Counted from the first letter of the stretch, positions 1 through 10,060 are shown. The stretch is DNA of 64,000 nt from Microbacterium sp. Gd 4-13 (GCF_003095395.1 NZ_QEIJ01000001.1:434001-498000), one strand, 5' to 3'. Notes: a model not told the origin generated them from the sequence alone. Program-made: numbers and translations.

Positions 1-1
1 C

Positions 2-1327
2 TCAGTCGGCCTCGGCGAAGACGGTCGGGATCGCCGGCTCGGAACGGCTGAGCGCCAGACCGCGCACCGGCAGCTCCTCCCGCACGCGCAGGTGGTGTGC
101 GCGGGCAGCGGCCACTCCGGCCGGACCCTCCGCCGCCTCGTCGATCTCCCCGCCGACCACGAGGGGCGCGTGCAGTGCACGCGCGGAGGGATGCGACGCA
201 GCATCCGCGACCTTCTCGAACCCATCGGAGACCACGATCAGCTCGCTCGTCGCGACACCGTCGTCGAGGGTGCGGAACGCGGCTTTGCGGCCGCCCGCGC
301 TCGCCTTGTCGGCCGAGCGCTTCGCCACCGAGACCCACCCGCCGTCGGAGTCCTGCCGCGCGACGAGCTTGTAGACCATGCCGGCCGTGGGGGTTCCCGA
401 ACCGGTCACCACCGACGTTCCTACCCCGTAGGCGTCGACGGGGGAGGCCGCGAGAGCGGCGATGGCGAACTCGTCGAGGTCGCTGGTCACGGTGATGCGC
501 GTTCGCGTCGCTCCCAGATCATCGAGGAGCTCACGCACCTGCGCAGCCACGGTGGGCAGGTCTCCCGAGTCGATGCGCACGCCGCCCAGGTCGGTGCCGG
601 CCACGCGCACCGCCGTCGCGACGCCGGTGGGGATGTCATAGGTGTCGACGAGCAGAGTGGTGCCGGGGCCGAGAGCGGCGACCTGCGAGCGGAACGCCTC
701 TTCCTCGGTGTCGTGCAGCAGGGTCCAGGAGTGCGCTGCCGTGCCCATCGTCGGGATCGCCCATCGGAGGCCCGCCGCGAGATTGCTGGTCGCCCCGAAC
801 CCCGCGATGTAGGCCGCCCGAGCCGCAGCGAGGGCCGATTGCTCGCCCGCGCGTCGCGAGCCCATCTCGGCCAGCGGGCGGTCGCCGGCGGCGATGCTCA
901 TGCGTGCGGCGGCGGTGGCGACCGCCGAATCGTGGTTCAGCACGGACAGCGTGAGGGTCTCCAGAAGCACGGCCTCCGCGAACGTGCCCTCGATCTCGAG
1001 GATCGGCGAACCCGGGAAGTAGAGCTCGCCCTCGCGGTAGCCGCTGATGGTGCCGGTGAATCGATAGTCGGCGAGGTAGTCGAGGGTCGTTGCATCCACG
1101 ACCCTCTCGTCGCGCAGGAAGCGAAGCTCCTCGTCACCGAAGCGGAAGTCGCGCATCAGCGACAGCAGGCGTCCCGTTCCGGCGACGACGCCGAATCGGC
1201 GCCCCCCGGGAAGCCGGCGGGCGAAGACCTCGAAGACGCAGCGCCGATCGGCGGTGCCGTCGCGAAGAGCGGCGTCGAGCATCGTGAGCTCGTATCGGTC
1301 GGTGTGCAGGGCCGTACGAGCGCTCAT
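2..1327 (-). CDS. pncB: nicotinate phosphoribosyltransferase
   Basis: The protein should join nicotinate to PRPP to give nicotinate mononucleotide, the entry step of NAD salvage, in the cytoplasm. It is 441 aa, a normal length. It opens with [13 protein letters not shown] and carries the EMGSRR segment and the VDTYD and RIDSGDL motifs of the phosphoribosyltransferase core. The frame is open 24 codons further upstream, but I chose the ATG at 1327 because the family N-terminus begins there. A TATGGT box ends exactly 6 nt before it, which suggests a leaderless transcript. The gene is divergent from murI with 59 bp between the starts. The stop codon lies at the very edge of the window, so the gene is complete. 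Confidence 0.93.
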   Translation of the reverse strand: MSARTALHTDRYELTMLDAALRDGTADRRCVFEVFARRLPGGRRFGVVAGTGRLLSLMRDFRFGDEELRFLRDERVVDATTLDYLADYRFTGTISGYREGELYFPGSPILEIEGTFAEAVLLETLTLSVLNHDSAVATAAARMSIAAGDRPLAEMGSRRAGEQSALAAARAAYIAGFGATSNLAAGLRWAIPTMGTAAHSWTLLHDTEEEAFRSQVAALGPGTTLLVDTYDIPTGVATAVRVAGTDLGGVRIDSGDLPTVAAQVRELLDDLGATRTRITVTSDLDEFAIAALAASPVDAYGVGTSVVTGSGTPTAGMVYKLVARQDSDGGWVSVAKRSADKASAGGRKAAFRTLDDGVATSELIVVSDGFEKVADAASHPSARALHAPLVVGGEIDEAAEGPAGVAAARAHHLRVREELPVRGLALSRSEPAIPTVFAEAD

Positions 1328-1386
1328 CCGGCCACCATACCCGCGCGCCGGCGGGCCGCAGGAGTCGGCGGGTAGGCTGGGGTCCT

Positions 1387-2271
1387 GTGGACGACGCACC
1401 GATCGGGATCTTCGACTCCGGAGTGGGTGGTCTCACCGTCGCCCGGGCGATCTCGGCGCAGCTGCCGCGTGAGTCGATCCGCTACATCGGCGACACGGCG
1501 CGCTCGCCCTACGGGCCGAAGCCCATCGCCGACGTGCGCCGGTATTCGCTCGAGGTGCTCGACACGCTGGTCGAGCAGGGCGTGAAGATGCTCGTCATCG
1601 CGTGCAACACCGCTTCGGCGGCCATGCTCCGTGACGCTCGCGAACGGTACGACGTGCCGGTCGTCGAGGTCATCGGACCGGCCGTGCGCACCGCGATGTC
1701 CACGACCCGCAACGGCCGCATCGGAGTGATCGGCACCGCCGGCACGATCGGGTCGGGCGCGTACCAGGACATGCTCGAGGTGAACGAGCGCCTGACGGTC
1801 TTCGCCGAGGCGTGCCCCAGGTTCGTGGAGTTCGTCGAGGCGGGGGTGACCCAGTCGCCCGAGGTGCTCGCCACGGCGGAGGAATACCTCGCGCCGCTGC
1901 GTCACGCCGGGGTCGACACCCTCGTTCTCGGCTGCACGCATTACCCGTTCCTCGAGGGCGCGATCTCCTACGTGATGGGTCCCGACGTGAGCCTGGTCTC
2001 GAGCGACACCGAGACGGCGAAGGACGTGTACCGGCAGCTGGTGAGCCGCGATCTCCTCGCCGGTCCTGATTCGATACCCACCCACGTGTACGAAGCCACC
2101 GGTGCGTCGGCCGACGAGTTCCTCGACCTCGCCCATCGCTTGATGGGACGCGAGGTCACCGAGGTGCAGCTCGTGCAGACCGGAACGATCCCGATCATCG
2201 AGGCCCGAGAGGCTGCCCGTGACGACCTTTCGCGCTCGACAGCGTCACCCCGAGACCTGCCGGGACGCTGA
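1387..2271 (+). CDS. murI: glutamate racemase
   Basis: Interconverts L- and D-glutamate and so supplies D-Glu for peptidoglycan. The 294-aa protein shows the full racemase signature: [10 protein letters not shown] with Asp10/Ser11 at the N-terminus, the first catalytic cysteine in ACNTASAA (Cys73) and the second in LGCTHYPF (Cys183, next to His185). The GTG start has no clear Shine-Dalgarno. A TAGGCT box ends 8 nt upstream, so the mRNA is probably leaderless. It is followed by rph and rdgB on the same strand, a murI-rph-rdgB order often seen in actinobacteria. Confidence 0.96.
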   Translation: MDDAPIGIFDSGVGGLTVARAISAQLPRESIRYIGDTARSPYGPKPIADVRRYSLEVLDTLVEQGVKMLVIACNTASAAMLRDARERYDVPVVEVIGPAVRTAMSTTRNGRIGVIGTAGTIGSGAYQDMLEVNERLTVFAEACPRFVEFVEAGVTQSPEVLATAEEYLAPLRHAGVDTLVLGCTHYPFLEGAISYVMGPDVSLVSSDTETAKDVYRQLVSRDLLAGPDSIPTHVYEATGASADEFLDLAHRLMGREVTEVQLVQTGTIPIIEAREAARDDLSRSTASPRDLPGR

Positions 2272-2331
2272 GCCGCCGCATCCACCGACCGTGTCCGGAA
2301 AGTGGCACATTCCTATCCTGAGGAGAACCGA

Positions 2332-3078
2332 ATGACCGACATCACCCGCGCCGACGGGCGCGCGCTCGACCAGCTGCGTCCGGTCACGATCGAGCGCGGC
2401 TGGTCGGCCCACGCCGAGGGCTCCGCGCTGATCTCCTTCGGCAACACGCGCGTGCTGTGCACGGCGTCGTTCACGAACGGCGTGCCGCGCTGGCTCACCG
2501 GCAAGGGCAAGGGCTGGGTGACGGCCGAGTACGCGATGCTGCCGCGCGCGACCAACTCTCGCAACGACCGCGAGAGCATCAAGGGCAAGGTCGGCGGACG
2601 CACGCACGAGATCTCGCGTCTGATCGGCCGGGCGCTCCGTGCCGTCGTCGACACTAAGGCGCTCGGCGAGAACACGATCGTCATCGACTGCGACGTGCTG
2701 CAGGCCGACGGCGGCACCCGCACCGCCGCGATCACGGGGGCCTACGTCGCCCTGGCCGACGCGATCGAGTGGGGACGCCGCAAGAAGTTCATCGCGCAGC
2801 GCTCCGAGGTGCTGTTCGACTCGGTGTCGGCCATCTCGGTCGGCATCGTCGACCAGACGCCCATGCTCGACCTCGCCTACGTCGAGGACGTGCGCGCCGA
2901 GACTGACATGAACGTCGTCGTCACCGGCCGCGGTCTCTTCGTCGAGGTGCAGGGCACGGCAGAGGGCGCGCCGTTCGACAAGGCCGAGCTCGACCGCCTG
3001 CTCGAGCTGGGCGTGAACGGATGCGGCGACCTGCGCGACATCCAGACGGCCGCGCTGGAGACGTCCCTTGAGGGCTGA
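2332..3078 (+). CDS. rph: ribonuclease PH
   Basis: A phosphorolytic 3'-to-5' exoribonuclease that trims the 3' ends of tRNA precursors. The protein is 248 aa, the usual size. It starts [19 protein letters not shown] and contains the RNase PH core ([46 protein letters not shown]). The frame extends upstream, but the ATG at 2332 follows a good GAGGAG ribosome binding site 7 nt away and matches the family start. Its last 11 bases overlap the beginning of rdgB, so the two are probably translated from one message. Confidence 0.96.
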   Translation: MTDITRADGRALDQLRPVTIERGWSAHAEGSALISFGNTRVLCTASFTNGVPRWLTGKGKGWVTAEYAMLPRATNSRNDRESIKGKVGGRTHEISRLIGRALRAVVDTKALGENTIVIDCDVLQADGGTRTAAITGAYVALADAIEWGRRKKFIAQRSEVLFDSVSAISVGIVDQTPMLDLAYVEDVRAETDMNVVVTGRGLFVEVQGTAEGAPFDKAELDRLLELGVNGCGDLRDIQTAALETSLEG

Positions 3079-3682
3079 GGGGGCGGCGCGCAGGGTCGTT
3101 CTGGCGACGCACAACCCGCACAAGGTGGAGGAGTTCGCCGGGATCGTCGCGCGGGTGCGTCCTGACCTCGAGGTCGTGGGGTACGACGGTCCCGAGCCGG
3201 TCGAGGACGGGGTCACCTTCGCCGCGAATGCGCTCATCAAGGCTCGTGTGGCCGCAGCGCACACGGGTCTTCCGGCCCTCGCCGACGACTCGGGGGTGTG
3301 CGTCGATGTGCTGGGCGGTTCGCCCGGCGTGTTCTCGGCGTACTGGGCGGGGCACGCGAAAGACGCCGGCGCGAACCTGCGCCTGCTGCTCGATCAGCTC
3401 TCCGACGTCGCCGACCCGCACCGCACCGCGCAGTTCGTCTCCACGATCGCGCTCGTCGTTCCCGACGGCCCCGAGCACGTCGTGGAGGGTGTGTGGCCGG
3501 GTCGGCTGGCTTCCGAAGCATCCGGAGACGGCGGATTCGGGTACGACCCGATCTTCGTGCCCGACGGTCAAGACCCCGCGGCGGAGCGCACGGTCGGCGA
3601 ATGGAGTGCGGCGGAGAAGAACGCGGCCTCGCACCGGGCGCGCGCGTTCGTCGCCCTCGGTCCGTTGCTCGAGACGCTGTAG
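3068..3682 (+). CDS. rdgB: RdgB/HAM1 family non-canonical purine NTP pyrophosphatase
   Basis: Hydrolyses (d)ITP and XTP to the monophosphate, keeping deaminated purines out of nucleic acids. The 204-aa product has the family landmarks [39 protein letters not shown] and [15 protein letters not shown]. The start is an unusual TTG inside the 3' end of rph. No ATG or GTG precedes the conserved LATHN strand, so TTG at 3068 is the only sensible choice and implies translational coupling. The usual S-A-R-W after the DDSG motif reads SAYW, a minor departure. Confidence 0.93.
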   Translation: MRAEGAARRVVLATHNPHKVEEFAGIVARVRPDLEVVGYDGPEPVEDGVTFAANALIKARVAAAHTGLPALADDSGVCVDVLGGSPGVFSAYWAGHAKDAGANLRLLLDQLSDVADPHRTAQFVSTIALVVPDGPEHVVEGVWPGRLASEASGDGGFGYDPIFVPDGQDPAAERTVGEWSAAEKNAASHRARAFVALGPLLETL

Positions 3683-3721
3683 CTCGAGCAGCGGTTCGAC
3701 CGCATCCGCTACGGTCTGAAC

Positions 3722-4600
3722 ATGGCTGCGACCCCCACCGTCTCGATCGTCATCCCCGCCTACAACGAGGAGGAGACGATCCGGCGCTGTCTGCTCGCCG
3801 CGATCGAGCAGACGGTCGCCGCCGAGGAGATCGTCGTCGTCGACAACCGCTCGACCGACCGCACGGCCGAGATCGTCGAGGCGATGAGCGTCGCGTTCCC
3901 CGAGGCCAACATCCGGCTCGTCCGCCAGGACGCCGAGCAGGGCATCACCCCCACGCGCAACGCCGGGTTCGATGCGGCCACCGGTGACGTGATCGGACGC
4001 ATCGACGCCGACTCCGCCCTCGCCGCCGACTGGGTGGAGCAGGTGAAAGGTGCTTTCGCCACCGGTGACTTCGACGCCGCCTCCGGATCGGTCGAGTACT
4101 ACGACATGCCGCTGCGCGGGTTCGGACATCAGGCCGACGACGCGTTCCGCCGCCTGCAGGTGAAGCTCGCCGGTGAGTACGTCTTCCTCTTCGGCAGCAA
4201 CATGGCGCTCACCAAGAACGCATGGCTGGGCGTTCGCGACGACGTCTGCGCCGACCGCGACGACCTCATGCACGAAGACCTCGACCTCTCGGTGCACCTC
4301 GCGAAGAACGGCTTCAAGGTCGGATACGTCTCGGCCATGGTCGCCGGGATGTCGGCCCGTCGCCTCGACGACAGCCCGCGCGATTTCCGCTTCTACGTCG
4401 AGCGGTTCGAGCGCACGTACCGACTGCACGGCATTCACGACGTTCGCCTGCTCACGCCCATGGTCGTTCTGCTCGGAACGTATCCTGCGCTGCACGCCGA
4501 GCGACGCATCCAGGCCCGCCGAGGCCACGCGGGCATCAGCCTTCCCGAGACCGGCGGCCAGCACCACGCCCAGGCCGCCGCGGCCGCCGTGCCGGACTGA
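3722..4600 (+). CDS. family 2 glycosyltransferase
   Basis: A GT-A fold sugar transferase that uses a nucleotide-activated donor; the acceptor is unknown. The N-terminal 110 residues are a classic GT2 domain: VSIVIPAYNEEETIRRCL, VVDNRSTDRT, then a RIDADSA metal-binding DxD. A HEDLDLS segment near residue 183 fits the catalytic-base region. There is only one weak hydrophobic stretch near the C-terminus (LLTPMVVLLGTYPAL), so it is probably cytoplasmic or peripheral. A TACGGT box ends 6 nt before the ATG, suggesting leaderless expression. It stands alone between rdgB and the CDF transporter, so the neighbours give no clue to the product. Confidence 0.85.
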   Translation: MAATPTVSIVIPAYNEEETIRRCLLAAIEQTVAAEEIVVVDNRSTDRTAEIVEAMSVAFPEANIRLVRQDAEQGITPTRNAGFDAATGDVIGRIDADSALAADWVEQVKGAFATGDFDAASGSVEYYDMPLRGFGHQADDAFRRLQVKLAGEYVFLFGSNMALTKNAWLGVRDDVCADRDDLMHEDLDLSVHLAKNGFKVGYVSAMVAGMSARRLDDSPRDFRFYVERFERTYRLHGIHDVRLLTPMVVLLGTYPALHAERRIQARRGHAGISLPETGGQHHAQAAAAAVPD

Positions 4601-4668
4601 GAATCGTCATCGTTCCCGACAGTGCGGAAGTCCGCCTGGCGGGGGTGCACCGGCTCTAGCCTGGGAAC

Positions 4669-5592
4669 ATGCACGATCACGCGAGCCCGAGCGGCGGCCT
4701 CCGAGGCGCCAGCAACCGGCGTCTGCTCGCGCTCTCGCTGTCGATCACCGCGATCGTCATGGTCGTGCAGATCGTCGGCGCCGTCCTATCGGGCTCGCTT
4801 GCGCTGCTCGCCGACGCCGTGCACATGTTCACGGATGCTGCGGCCCTCGTCATCGCGCTGATCGCCAGCGCCGTGGCTGCGCGCCCAGCCAACGACCGAC
4901 GGACCTTCGGCTATCAGCGCGCTGAGGTAGCCGGAGCGCTCGTCAACGGAGTGATCCTCATCGTGCTGGCGGTCTGGGTCGCGGTGGAGGGCGTGCGGCG
5001 CCTCCTCGAACCCGCCGACGCCGAGGTGACGGGCGGTCTCATGCTCGTCGTCGCCGTCATCGGCCTCCTCGCGAACGCGGCCGCGATGTGGCTGCTGAGC
5101 TCGGCGCAGAAGCGCAGCATCAACGTCCGCGGCGCGTACCTCGAGGTGCTGGGCGATCTGCTCGGTTCGGCGGCGGTCATCATCGCCGCGGTCGTGATCC
5201 TGTTCACGGGGTGGATGCAGGCCGACGCCGTCGCATCTCTCCTCATCGCGGCCATGATCGTGCCGCGTGCCATCGGTCTACTGCGCGAGGTCGCGTCGGT
5301 GCTGAGCGAGGGCACGCCGAAGGGGATGCAGGTGAGCGAGATCCGCGAGCACATCCTGTCGACCCCGGGGGTCGTCGACGTGCACGACGTGCACGTGTGG
5401 CAGCTCACCCGAGGAGCCCCGGTGATGAGCGCCCACGTCGTGGTCGACGACGACGACTTCCGTGGCGGTCGCGCGGGCGGCATCCTGCACGAGCTGCAGG
5501 GGTGCCTCGCGACGCACTTCGACGTCGAGCATTCGACCTTCCAGCTCGAACCCGCCGGGCACATCGAGCACGACGACGCCCGTCACGCCTGA
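4669..5592 (+). CDS. cation diffusion facilitator (CzcD/ZitB-type) metal exporter
   Basis: A proton-coupled exporter of divalent metals, probably Zn2+, in the cell membrane. The 307-aa protein has about six membrane helices followed by a cytoplasmic ferredoxin-like domain (VHDVHVWQLTRGAPVMSAHVVV). Helix 2 carries the metal site HMFTD (His52, Asp56). In helix 5 the usual H-V-L-G-D reads E-V-L-G-D (Glu159, Asp163), a ligand swap that could change selectivity. A TAGCCT box ends 6 nt before the ATG. Its stop lies 2 bp from the ligD stop, tail to tail. Confidence 0.9.
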   Translation: MHDHASPSGGLRGASNRRLLALSLSITAIVMVVQIVGAVLSGSLALLADAVHMFTDAAALVIALIASAVAARPANDRRTFGYQRAEVAGALVNGVILIVLAVWVAVEGVRRLLEPADAEVTGGLMLVVAVIGLLANAAAMWLLSSAQKRSINVRGAYLEVLGDLLGSAAVIIAAVVILFTGWMQADAVASLLIAAMIVPRAIGLLREVASVLSEGTPKGMQVSEIREHILSTPGVVDVHDVHVWQLTRGAPVMSAHVVVDDDDFRGGRAGGILHELQGCLATHFDVEHSTFQLEPAGHIEHDDARHA

Positions 5593-5594
5593 CG

Positions 5595-8075
5595 TCAGGA
5601 TTCGCGCACGACCTCGTCGGGGCGTTTGTCGGGTCGCAGGCCCCGCCACCGCGCCTGACGCAGGATGCCTCCCGGTGTGAACTCCGCGAACTCCACCTCG
5701 CCGACGAGTTCGGGTCGCACCCACAGGGCGTCGGAGGCGTCGGCGGCCGGCACGTCGACGAACGGGACCGCGGTCGTGCGCAGCGGCCGCAACACTTCTT
5801 CCAGGCGCGCGATCGTCGATTCGCTGAAGCCCGAGCCAACCCGGCCCGCGTAGGCGAGTCCGTCGGGTGTGGGGACGCCGACGAGCAACGATCCGATCGA
5901 GCCCGACCGCCCGCCCTTACCGGGTCGGATGCCACCGATCACGACCTCCTGCGTGCGGGTGAGTTTGACCTTGAGCCACTCTTCCGACCGCACTCCGCGG
6001 CGGTACCGCGATCGCGGATCCTTTAGCATCACTCCCTCGAGGCCGAACAGCTCGCTCGTCTCGAGAGCCGCGTCGAGGTCGTCGAAGACGGGAGGCAGCA
6101 CCACCGGGTCGTGGGCACCCTCGGCCAGGGATTCCAGGATGCGGCGGCGCTCGGCGAGAGGTGATCCGGCAGTGTCTTCGCCGCGGAACGACAGCACGTC
6201 GAACAGGTAGAGCTTCACCGGGGTGCGCGGTGCTTCCCGAGCGATCTCGCGCGGTTTCTGCAGGTTCATGCGCGCCTGCAGGAGGGGGAAGCTCGGACGG
6301 CCCTTCTCATCGAGGGCGACGATCTCGCCGTCGATCACCGCGGGATCGGGCCCGAGACCCAGGTCGGCGGCGCTGAGCTCGGGATACTTCGCGGTGATGT
6401 CGGCGCCGCTGCGGGCGCGCAGCCGCAGGCGTGAGCCGTCCCACAGGCCGATGGCGCGGACACCGTCCCATTTCATCTCCACCCACGGGTGCCCGTCGAT
6501 GGCCCATCGCCGTGCCGCGTCGCGGGCGAGGCCCCGCGTCGCCGAGGTCGCGATCATCGGGGCGAGGTCGGAGGCCGGGGGAGTCGTCTGTGCCACCGGC
6601 CCGTGATCGTGGGGCTGCTCGTCATCGTCGGTCTCATCGATGGGCACGACGGGTTGGCCTTCGGGTTGGGGCCGGCCCGCCGCATCCGTCTTCATCCGAT
6701 GCAGCAGCCACGTCGATTTCGCCCCCGTGCCGTCGGTGCGGATGAGGGCGAGGCGCACGCGTCCGAGAGGACCGCCCGCTCGGCCCTCGAGGGTGAAGAT
6801 GATCTCGTCGTCGCGCCACTTCTCGAGCTCGTAGCGGCCTTCGTCCCAGATCGTCATCGTGCCCGCGCCGTACTCGCCCGCCGGGATCGAGCCCGAGAAG
6901 GCGGCGTACTCCATCGGGTGGTCCTCGGTCTGCACCGCCAGATTGTTGCGGCTCGCGCTCGGGGGAACGCCCTTGGGCACCGCCCAGCTGGCGAGGACGC
7001 CGTCGCGCTCGAGCCGGAGATCCCAGTGCAGGCGCGTGGCGTGATGCTCTTGGATGACGAAAACGGGGAGGCCCTCGGATGCTGCGGCGCCGAGCGGATT
7101 CGATGGCACCGGTTCGGGCGTCTTGCCGGCGGCGCGCATGGAGATGTACTCCGACAGAGGACCGGTGTCGGCATGCCGGGCCCCCGCGCGGAAGCCGAGG
7201 TCAGCCATCGGGTCACCGGCATCCGCCACGCGGTCCAGCACCTCGTCGAACTGCAGGTGGCGCAGGGCGGGATCGTCGAGCTCCTCCCACGTGCGGGGCG
7301 CGGCGACCGTCGGTAGCGAGCGGCCTCGCAGGGAGTAGGGGGCGATCGTGGTCTTCGCGCCGTTGTTCTGGCTCCAGTCGATGAAGACCTTGCCCGGTCG
7401 CGCCGCTTTCGCCATCTGGCTGACGACGAGCTCGGGATGGTCGGCCTCGATCGCGCGGGCGAGCTCTTTCGCCAGTGCCGTGATCGCATCGCTGGACTGG
7501 TCGCCCGGGAGCGGTGCGTAGAGGTGGATCCCTTTGCTGCCGCTCGTCACCGGCAGAGCCTCGAGCCCCATGCCGCCGAGGATCGCCTTCGCCCACCGAG
7601 CGACCTCCGCGCACTCGGCGAGCCCGGTACCGGGTCCGGGGTCGAGGTCGAGCACGAGCCGGTCGGCCGGCCCCCTGTCGCCGTCGGGAGCGAACCGCCA
7701 CTGCGGTACGTGCAGCTCGAGGCTGGCGACCTGGGCGAGATAGACGAGGGTCGCGCGCTCCGTGACGAGCGGATAGTCCTTGGCTCCGGTCGAGTGGTCG
7801 ATCGCGCGCCGCGCGACCCACGACGGTGCTCCGGCCTCGAGGTCCTTCGCGAAGAACGACATCCCCGGGTGCGCGTCGGTGCCCACGCCGTCGGGCCACC
7901 GCTTACGCGTGACGGGGCGGCCGGCGACGTGGGGGATGAGGAACGGTGCGATGCGGCTGTAGTAGTCGATCACCTCGCCCTTGGTGGTGCCCGTCTCGGG
8001 GTACAGCACCTTGTCGAGGTTGGTGATGCGCAGGCGGCGGCCGTCGATCCGCACCGTCTGCTCGCCGCCCGCCAT
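5595..8075 (-). CDS. ligD: multifunctional ATP-dependent DNA ligase LigD (POL-PE-LIG)
   Basis: The end-processing and sealing enzyme of bacterial non-homologous end joining. The 826-aa protein has all three domains in the mycobacterial order. The primase-like polymerase spans about residues 10-300, with DLD metal ligands Asp143/Asp145. The 3'-phosphoesterase spans about 335-455, with the HHATRLHWDLRLE motif (His345, His350, Asp352). The adenylating ligase starts about 505, with the lysine in EMKWDGVRAIG (Lys535). An acidic linker of about 40 residues (TDDDEQPHDH) separates the last two. A TAGCGT box ends 6 nt before the ATG. It is divergent from ku, and a nested palindrome lies between them at 8145-8226. 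Confidence 0.97.
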   Translation of the reverse strand: MAGGEQTVRIDGRRLRITNLDKVLYPETGTTKGEVIDYYSRIAPFLIPHVAGRPVTRKRWPDGVGTDAHPGMSFFAKDLEAGAPSWVARRAIDHSTGAKDYPLVTERATLVYLAQVASLELHVPQWRFAPDGDRGPADRLVLDLDPGPGTGLAECAEVARWAKAILGGMGLEALPVTSGSKGIHLYAPLPGDQSSDAITALAKELARAIEADHPELVVSQMAKAARPGKVFIDWSQNNGAKTTIAPYSLRGRSLPTVAAPRTWEELDDPALRHLQFDEVLDRVADAGDPMADLGFRAGARHADTGPLSEYISMRAAGKTPEPVPSNPLGAAASEGLPVFVIQEHHATRLHWDLRLERDGVLASWAVPKGVPPSASRNNLAVQTEDHPMEYAAFSGSIPAGEYGAGTMTIWDEGRYELEKWRDDEIIFTLEGRAGGPLGRVRLALIRTDGTGAKSTWLLHRMKTDAAGRPQPEGQPVVPIDETDDDEQPHDHGPVAQTTPPASDLAPMIATSATRGLARDAARRWAIDGHPWVEMKWDGVRAIGLWDGSRLRLRARSGADITAKYPELSAADLGLGPDPAVIDGEIVALDEKGRPSFPLLQARMNLQKPREIAREAPRTPVKLYLFDVLSFRGEDTAGSPLAERRRILESLAEGAHDPVVLPPVFDDLDAALETSELFGLEGVMLKDPRSRYRRGVRSEEWLKVKLTRTQEVVIGGIRPGKGGRSGSIGSLLVGVPTPDGLAYAGRVGSGFSESTIARLEEVLRPLRTTAVPFVDVPAADASDALWVRPELVGEVEFAEFTPGGILRQARWRGLRPDKRPDEVVRES

Positions 8076-8144
8076 GTGTCCACGCTAGCCCCGCCGCCGC
8101 ATCCGCCCCTCGACGCCCTCGATGCGCCGTCCCTTTTCGTCCGT

Positions 8145-8226
8145 ACTCAGGATGAAACGAGCGGCCCGCGGGTCGGATGCCGGAATTCCGGGCCGCCGCG
8201 GGCCGTGCGCAATTCTCATCCTGAGT
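8145..8226. repeat. nested palindromic element between ligD and ku (copy 1)
   Basis: Three inverted repeats lie one inside another around nearly the same centre. The outer arms are ACTCAGGATGA (8145-8155) and TCATCCTGAGT (8216-8226). The middle arms are CGGCCCGCGG (8162-8171) and CCGCGGGCCG (8196-8205). The core is the perfect palindrome CCGGAATTCCGG (8180-8191). The outer arm recurs at 30225-30320, again between divergent genes, so this is a dispersed element and not a chance hairpin. Whether it is an operator, a REP-like element or a bidirectional structure cannot be told from sequence. Confidence 0.75.
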
Positions 8227-8335
8227 TCGTGCAGAGCGATGGCGCGCACCCGCCCCGTTCGCAGATCGAGGCCGAAGGGCGACGCGAGGCGCAAGGGGAT
8301 AGCCGTGACGGGTGCGACTGCTGTTCACTGGGAAC

Positions 8336-9208
8336 ATGAGGGCGATTTGGAAGGGCGCGTTGACGTTCGGGCTCGTGAACGTGCCGGTGAAGGTCTACTC
8401 GGCCACCGAGGATCACGACGTCTCGCTGCACCAGGTGCACAACAAGGACGGCGGGCGCATCCGCTACCAGCGCATCTGCGAGATCGACGGCGAGGTCGTG
8501 CCGTTCGCCGATATCGACAAGGCGTACGACGACGGTGAGCAGACGGTGGTGCTCACGAAGGACGACTTCGATGCGCTGCCGTCGGAGAAGAGCCGTGAGA
8601 TCGACGTGGTGGAGTTCGTGCCGAGCGAGCAGGTCGATCCGCTCATCCTCGACAAGGCCTACTACCTCGAGCCCGATTCCACCTCACCCAAGGCCTACGT
8701 GCTGCTGCGCAAGACCCTCGAGCAGACCGAGCGCACGGCGATCGTGCGTTTCTCTCTGCGCCAGAAGACGCGCCTCGCTGCGCTCCGCGTGCGCGGGGAC
8801 GTGCTGGTGCTGCAGACGCTGCTGTGGGCCGACGAGGTACGCGAGGCGTCGTTCGCGTCGCTCGACGAATCGGTGCGGATCTCGGCGAAAGAGCTCGAGA
8901 TGTCCGCATCGCTCGTGGAGAGCTTCGCGAAAGACTTCGACCCGGAGGAGTTCACCGACGACTACCAGGCCGAACTGCGCACGCTGATCGACGCGAAGCT
9001 CGAGCAGGGCGACGCGCTCGACACCGCGGCGACGTTCGGCGAGCAGGAAGAAGCATCCGACGGGGGAGAGGTCATCGACCTCATGGAGGCCCTGCGTGCG
9101 AGCGTCGAGCGCAGCCGGGCAGCGCGCGGCGGGTCGAGCGACGAGAAGAAGGCGCCGGAGAAGAAGCCGGCCGCGAAGAAGCCCGCGGCGAAGAAGAAGG
9201 CTTCCTAG
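8336..9208 (+). CDS. ku: Ku protein, non-homologous end joining
   Basis: A homodimeric ring that threads onto broken DNA ends and recruits LigD. The 290-aa protein begins WKGALTFGLVNVPVKVYSAT and contains the beta-barrel/bridge region of bacterial Ku. Its C-terminus is a lysine/alanine-rich tail (EKKPAAKKPAAKKKAS), as in Ku forms that bind DNA away from ends. The frame is open eight codons upstream, but the ATG at 8336 fits the conserved N-terminus. It is divergent from ligD, so both end-joining genes probably share the 260-bp intergenic control region. Confidence 0.96.
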   Translation: MRAIWKGALTFGLVNVPVKVYSATEDHDVSLHQVHNKDGGRIRYQRICEIDGEVVPFADIDKAYDDGEQTVVLTKDDFDALPSEKSREIDVVEFVPSEQVDPLILDKAYYLEPDSTSPKAYVLLRKTLEQTERTAIVRFSLRQKTRLAALRVRGDVLVLQTLLWADEVREASFASLDESVRISAKELEMSASLVESFAKDFDPEEFTDDYQAELRTLIDAKLEQGDALDTAATFGEQEEASDGGEVIDLMEALRASVERSRAARGGSSDEKKAPEKKPAAKKPAAKKKAS

Positions 9209-9226
9209 GGGGCGGATGCTGCGGCG

Positions 9227-10009
9227 TCAGACCTTCGGCGCATCGCCGTCGGTCGGGGTGTGGCGACCGTGCTCGACGACGTCCTCGTCGAGGGCGAGTT
9301 CCTGCGCCTCGGTGCGGTCGGTCACCGCATCGCCCATGCGCTCCGCCTTCTTCGCCTGGGCGCGCTCGCGCAGGAAGTTGAAAGCGATGAACAGCGCCGT
9401 ACCGGCGACCGCGATGAGCAGGAACACGTCGATGTACTCGGCGACGAACTCACCCACGCCCGGGATCAGGCTGATGAGGAAGCCGAAGATCGTCAGACCG
9501 AAACCCCAGATCACGGCGCCGATGAAGTTGTAGAGCGTGTACTTCCACTTGTTCATGTGGCCGACACCGGCGGCGATCGGTGCGAACGTGCGGACGATCG
9601 GCACGAAACGCGCGAGGATCACCGTGGCTGCGCCGAAACGCTCGAAGAACTCATTCGTGCGTTCGACGTTCTTCCGGCTGAAGATGCCGGAATCCTTGCG
9701 CTCGAAGATCGCGGGCCCCGCTTTATGGCCGATGAGGTATCCGACCTCGCCTCCGACGAACGCCGACAACCCGATCAGAAGGCCGACGACCCAGACGTTC
9801 ACCCCGAACACGCCGTGCGGGGGGTGCGTCGTCGGGTTCGACAGAAGCCCCGCGAGCACGAGCAGAGTGTCGCCCGGGAGCAGGAACCCGATCAGCAGGC
9901 CGGTCTCGGCGAAGATGATGAGGCACACCACGAGCAGGGCCCAGGGCCCCGCGGCGTCGATGATCGCAGCCGGATCGAGCCAGGGGATGAGCGCGGAATG
10001 CTGGATCAC
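9227..10009 (-). CDS. DedA family membrane protein
   Basis: DedA proteins are polytopic inner-membrane proteins. Members are thought to flip undecaprenyl phosphate or phospholipids and affect envelope homeostasis. The 260-aa product shows the diagnostic stretches FAETGLLIGFLLPGDTLL and [18 protein letters not shown], with hydrophobic helices around them and a charged cytoplasmic tail of about 45 residues. The GTG start is preceded by a GAGG-like site. The gene converges on ku with 18 bp between stop codons. Confidence 0.9.
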   Translation of the reverse strand: MIQHSALIPWLDPAAIIDAAGPWALLVVCLIIFAETGLLIGFLLPGDTLLVLAGLLSNPTTHPPHGVFGVNVWVVGLLIGLSAFVGGEVGYLIGHKAGPAIFERKDSGIFSRKNVERTNEFFERFGAATVILARFVPIVRTFAPIAAGVGHMNKWKYTLYNFIGAVIWGFGLTIFGFLISLIPGVGEFVAEYIDVFLLIAVAGTALFIAFNFLRERAQAKKAERMGDAVTDRTEAQELALDEDVVEHGRHTPTDGDAPKV

Positions 10010-10060
10010 GGATGCCTCGGAGGTGTAGGGCCGATAGGTGGGTGGCCGCTAGGACCGTTG

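Noticed and set aside
8076..8335. SOS (LexA) box for ligD/ku
   Set aside because: No GAAC-N4-GTTC-like actinobacterial LexA site is present; the symmetry seen belongs to the nested palindrome.
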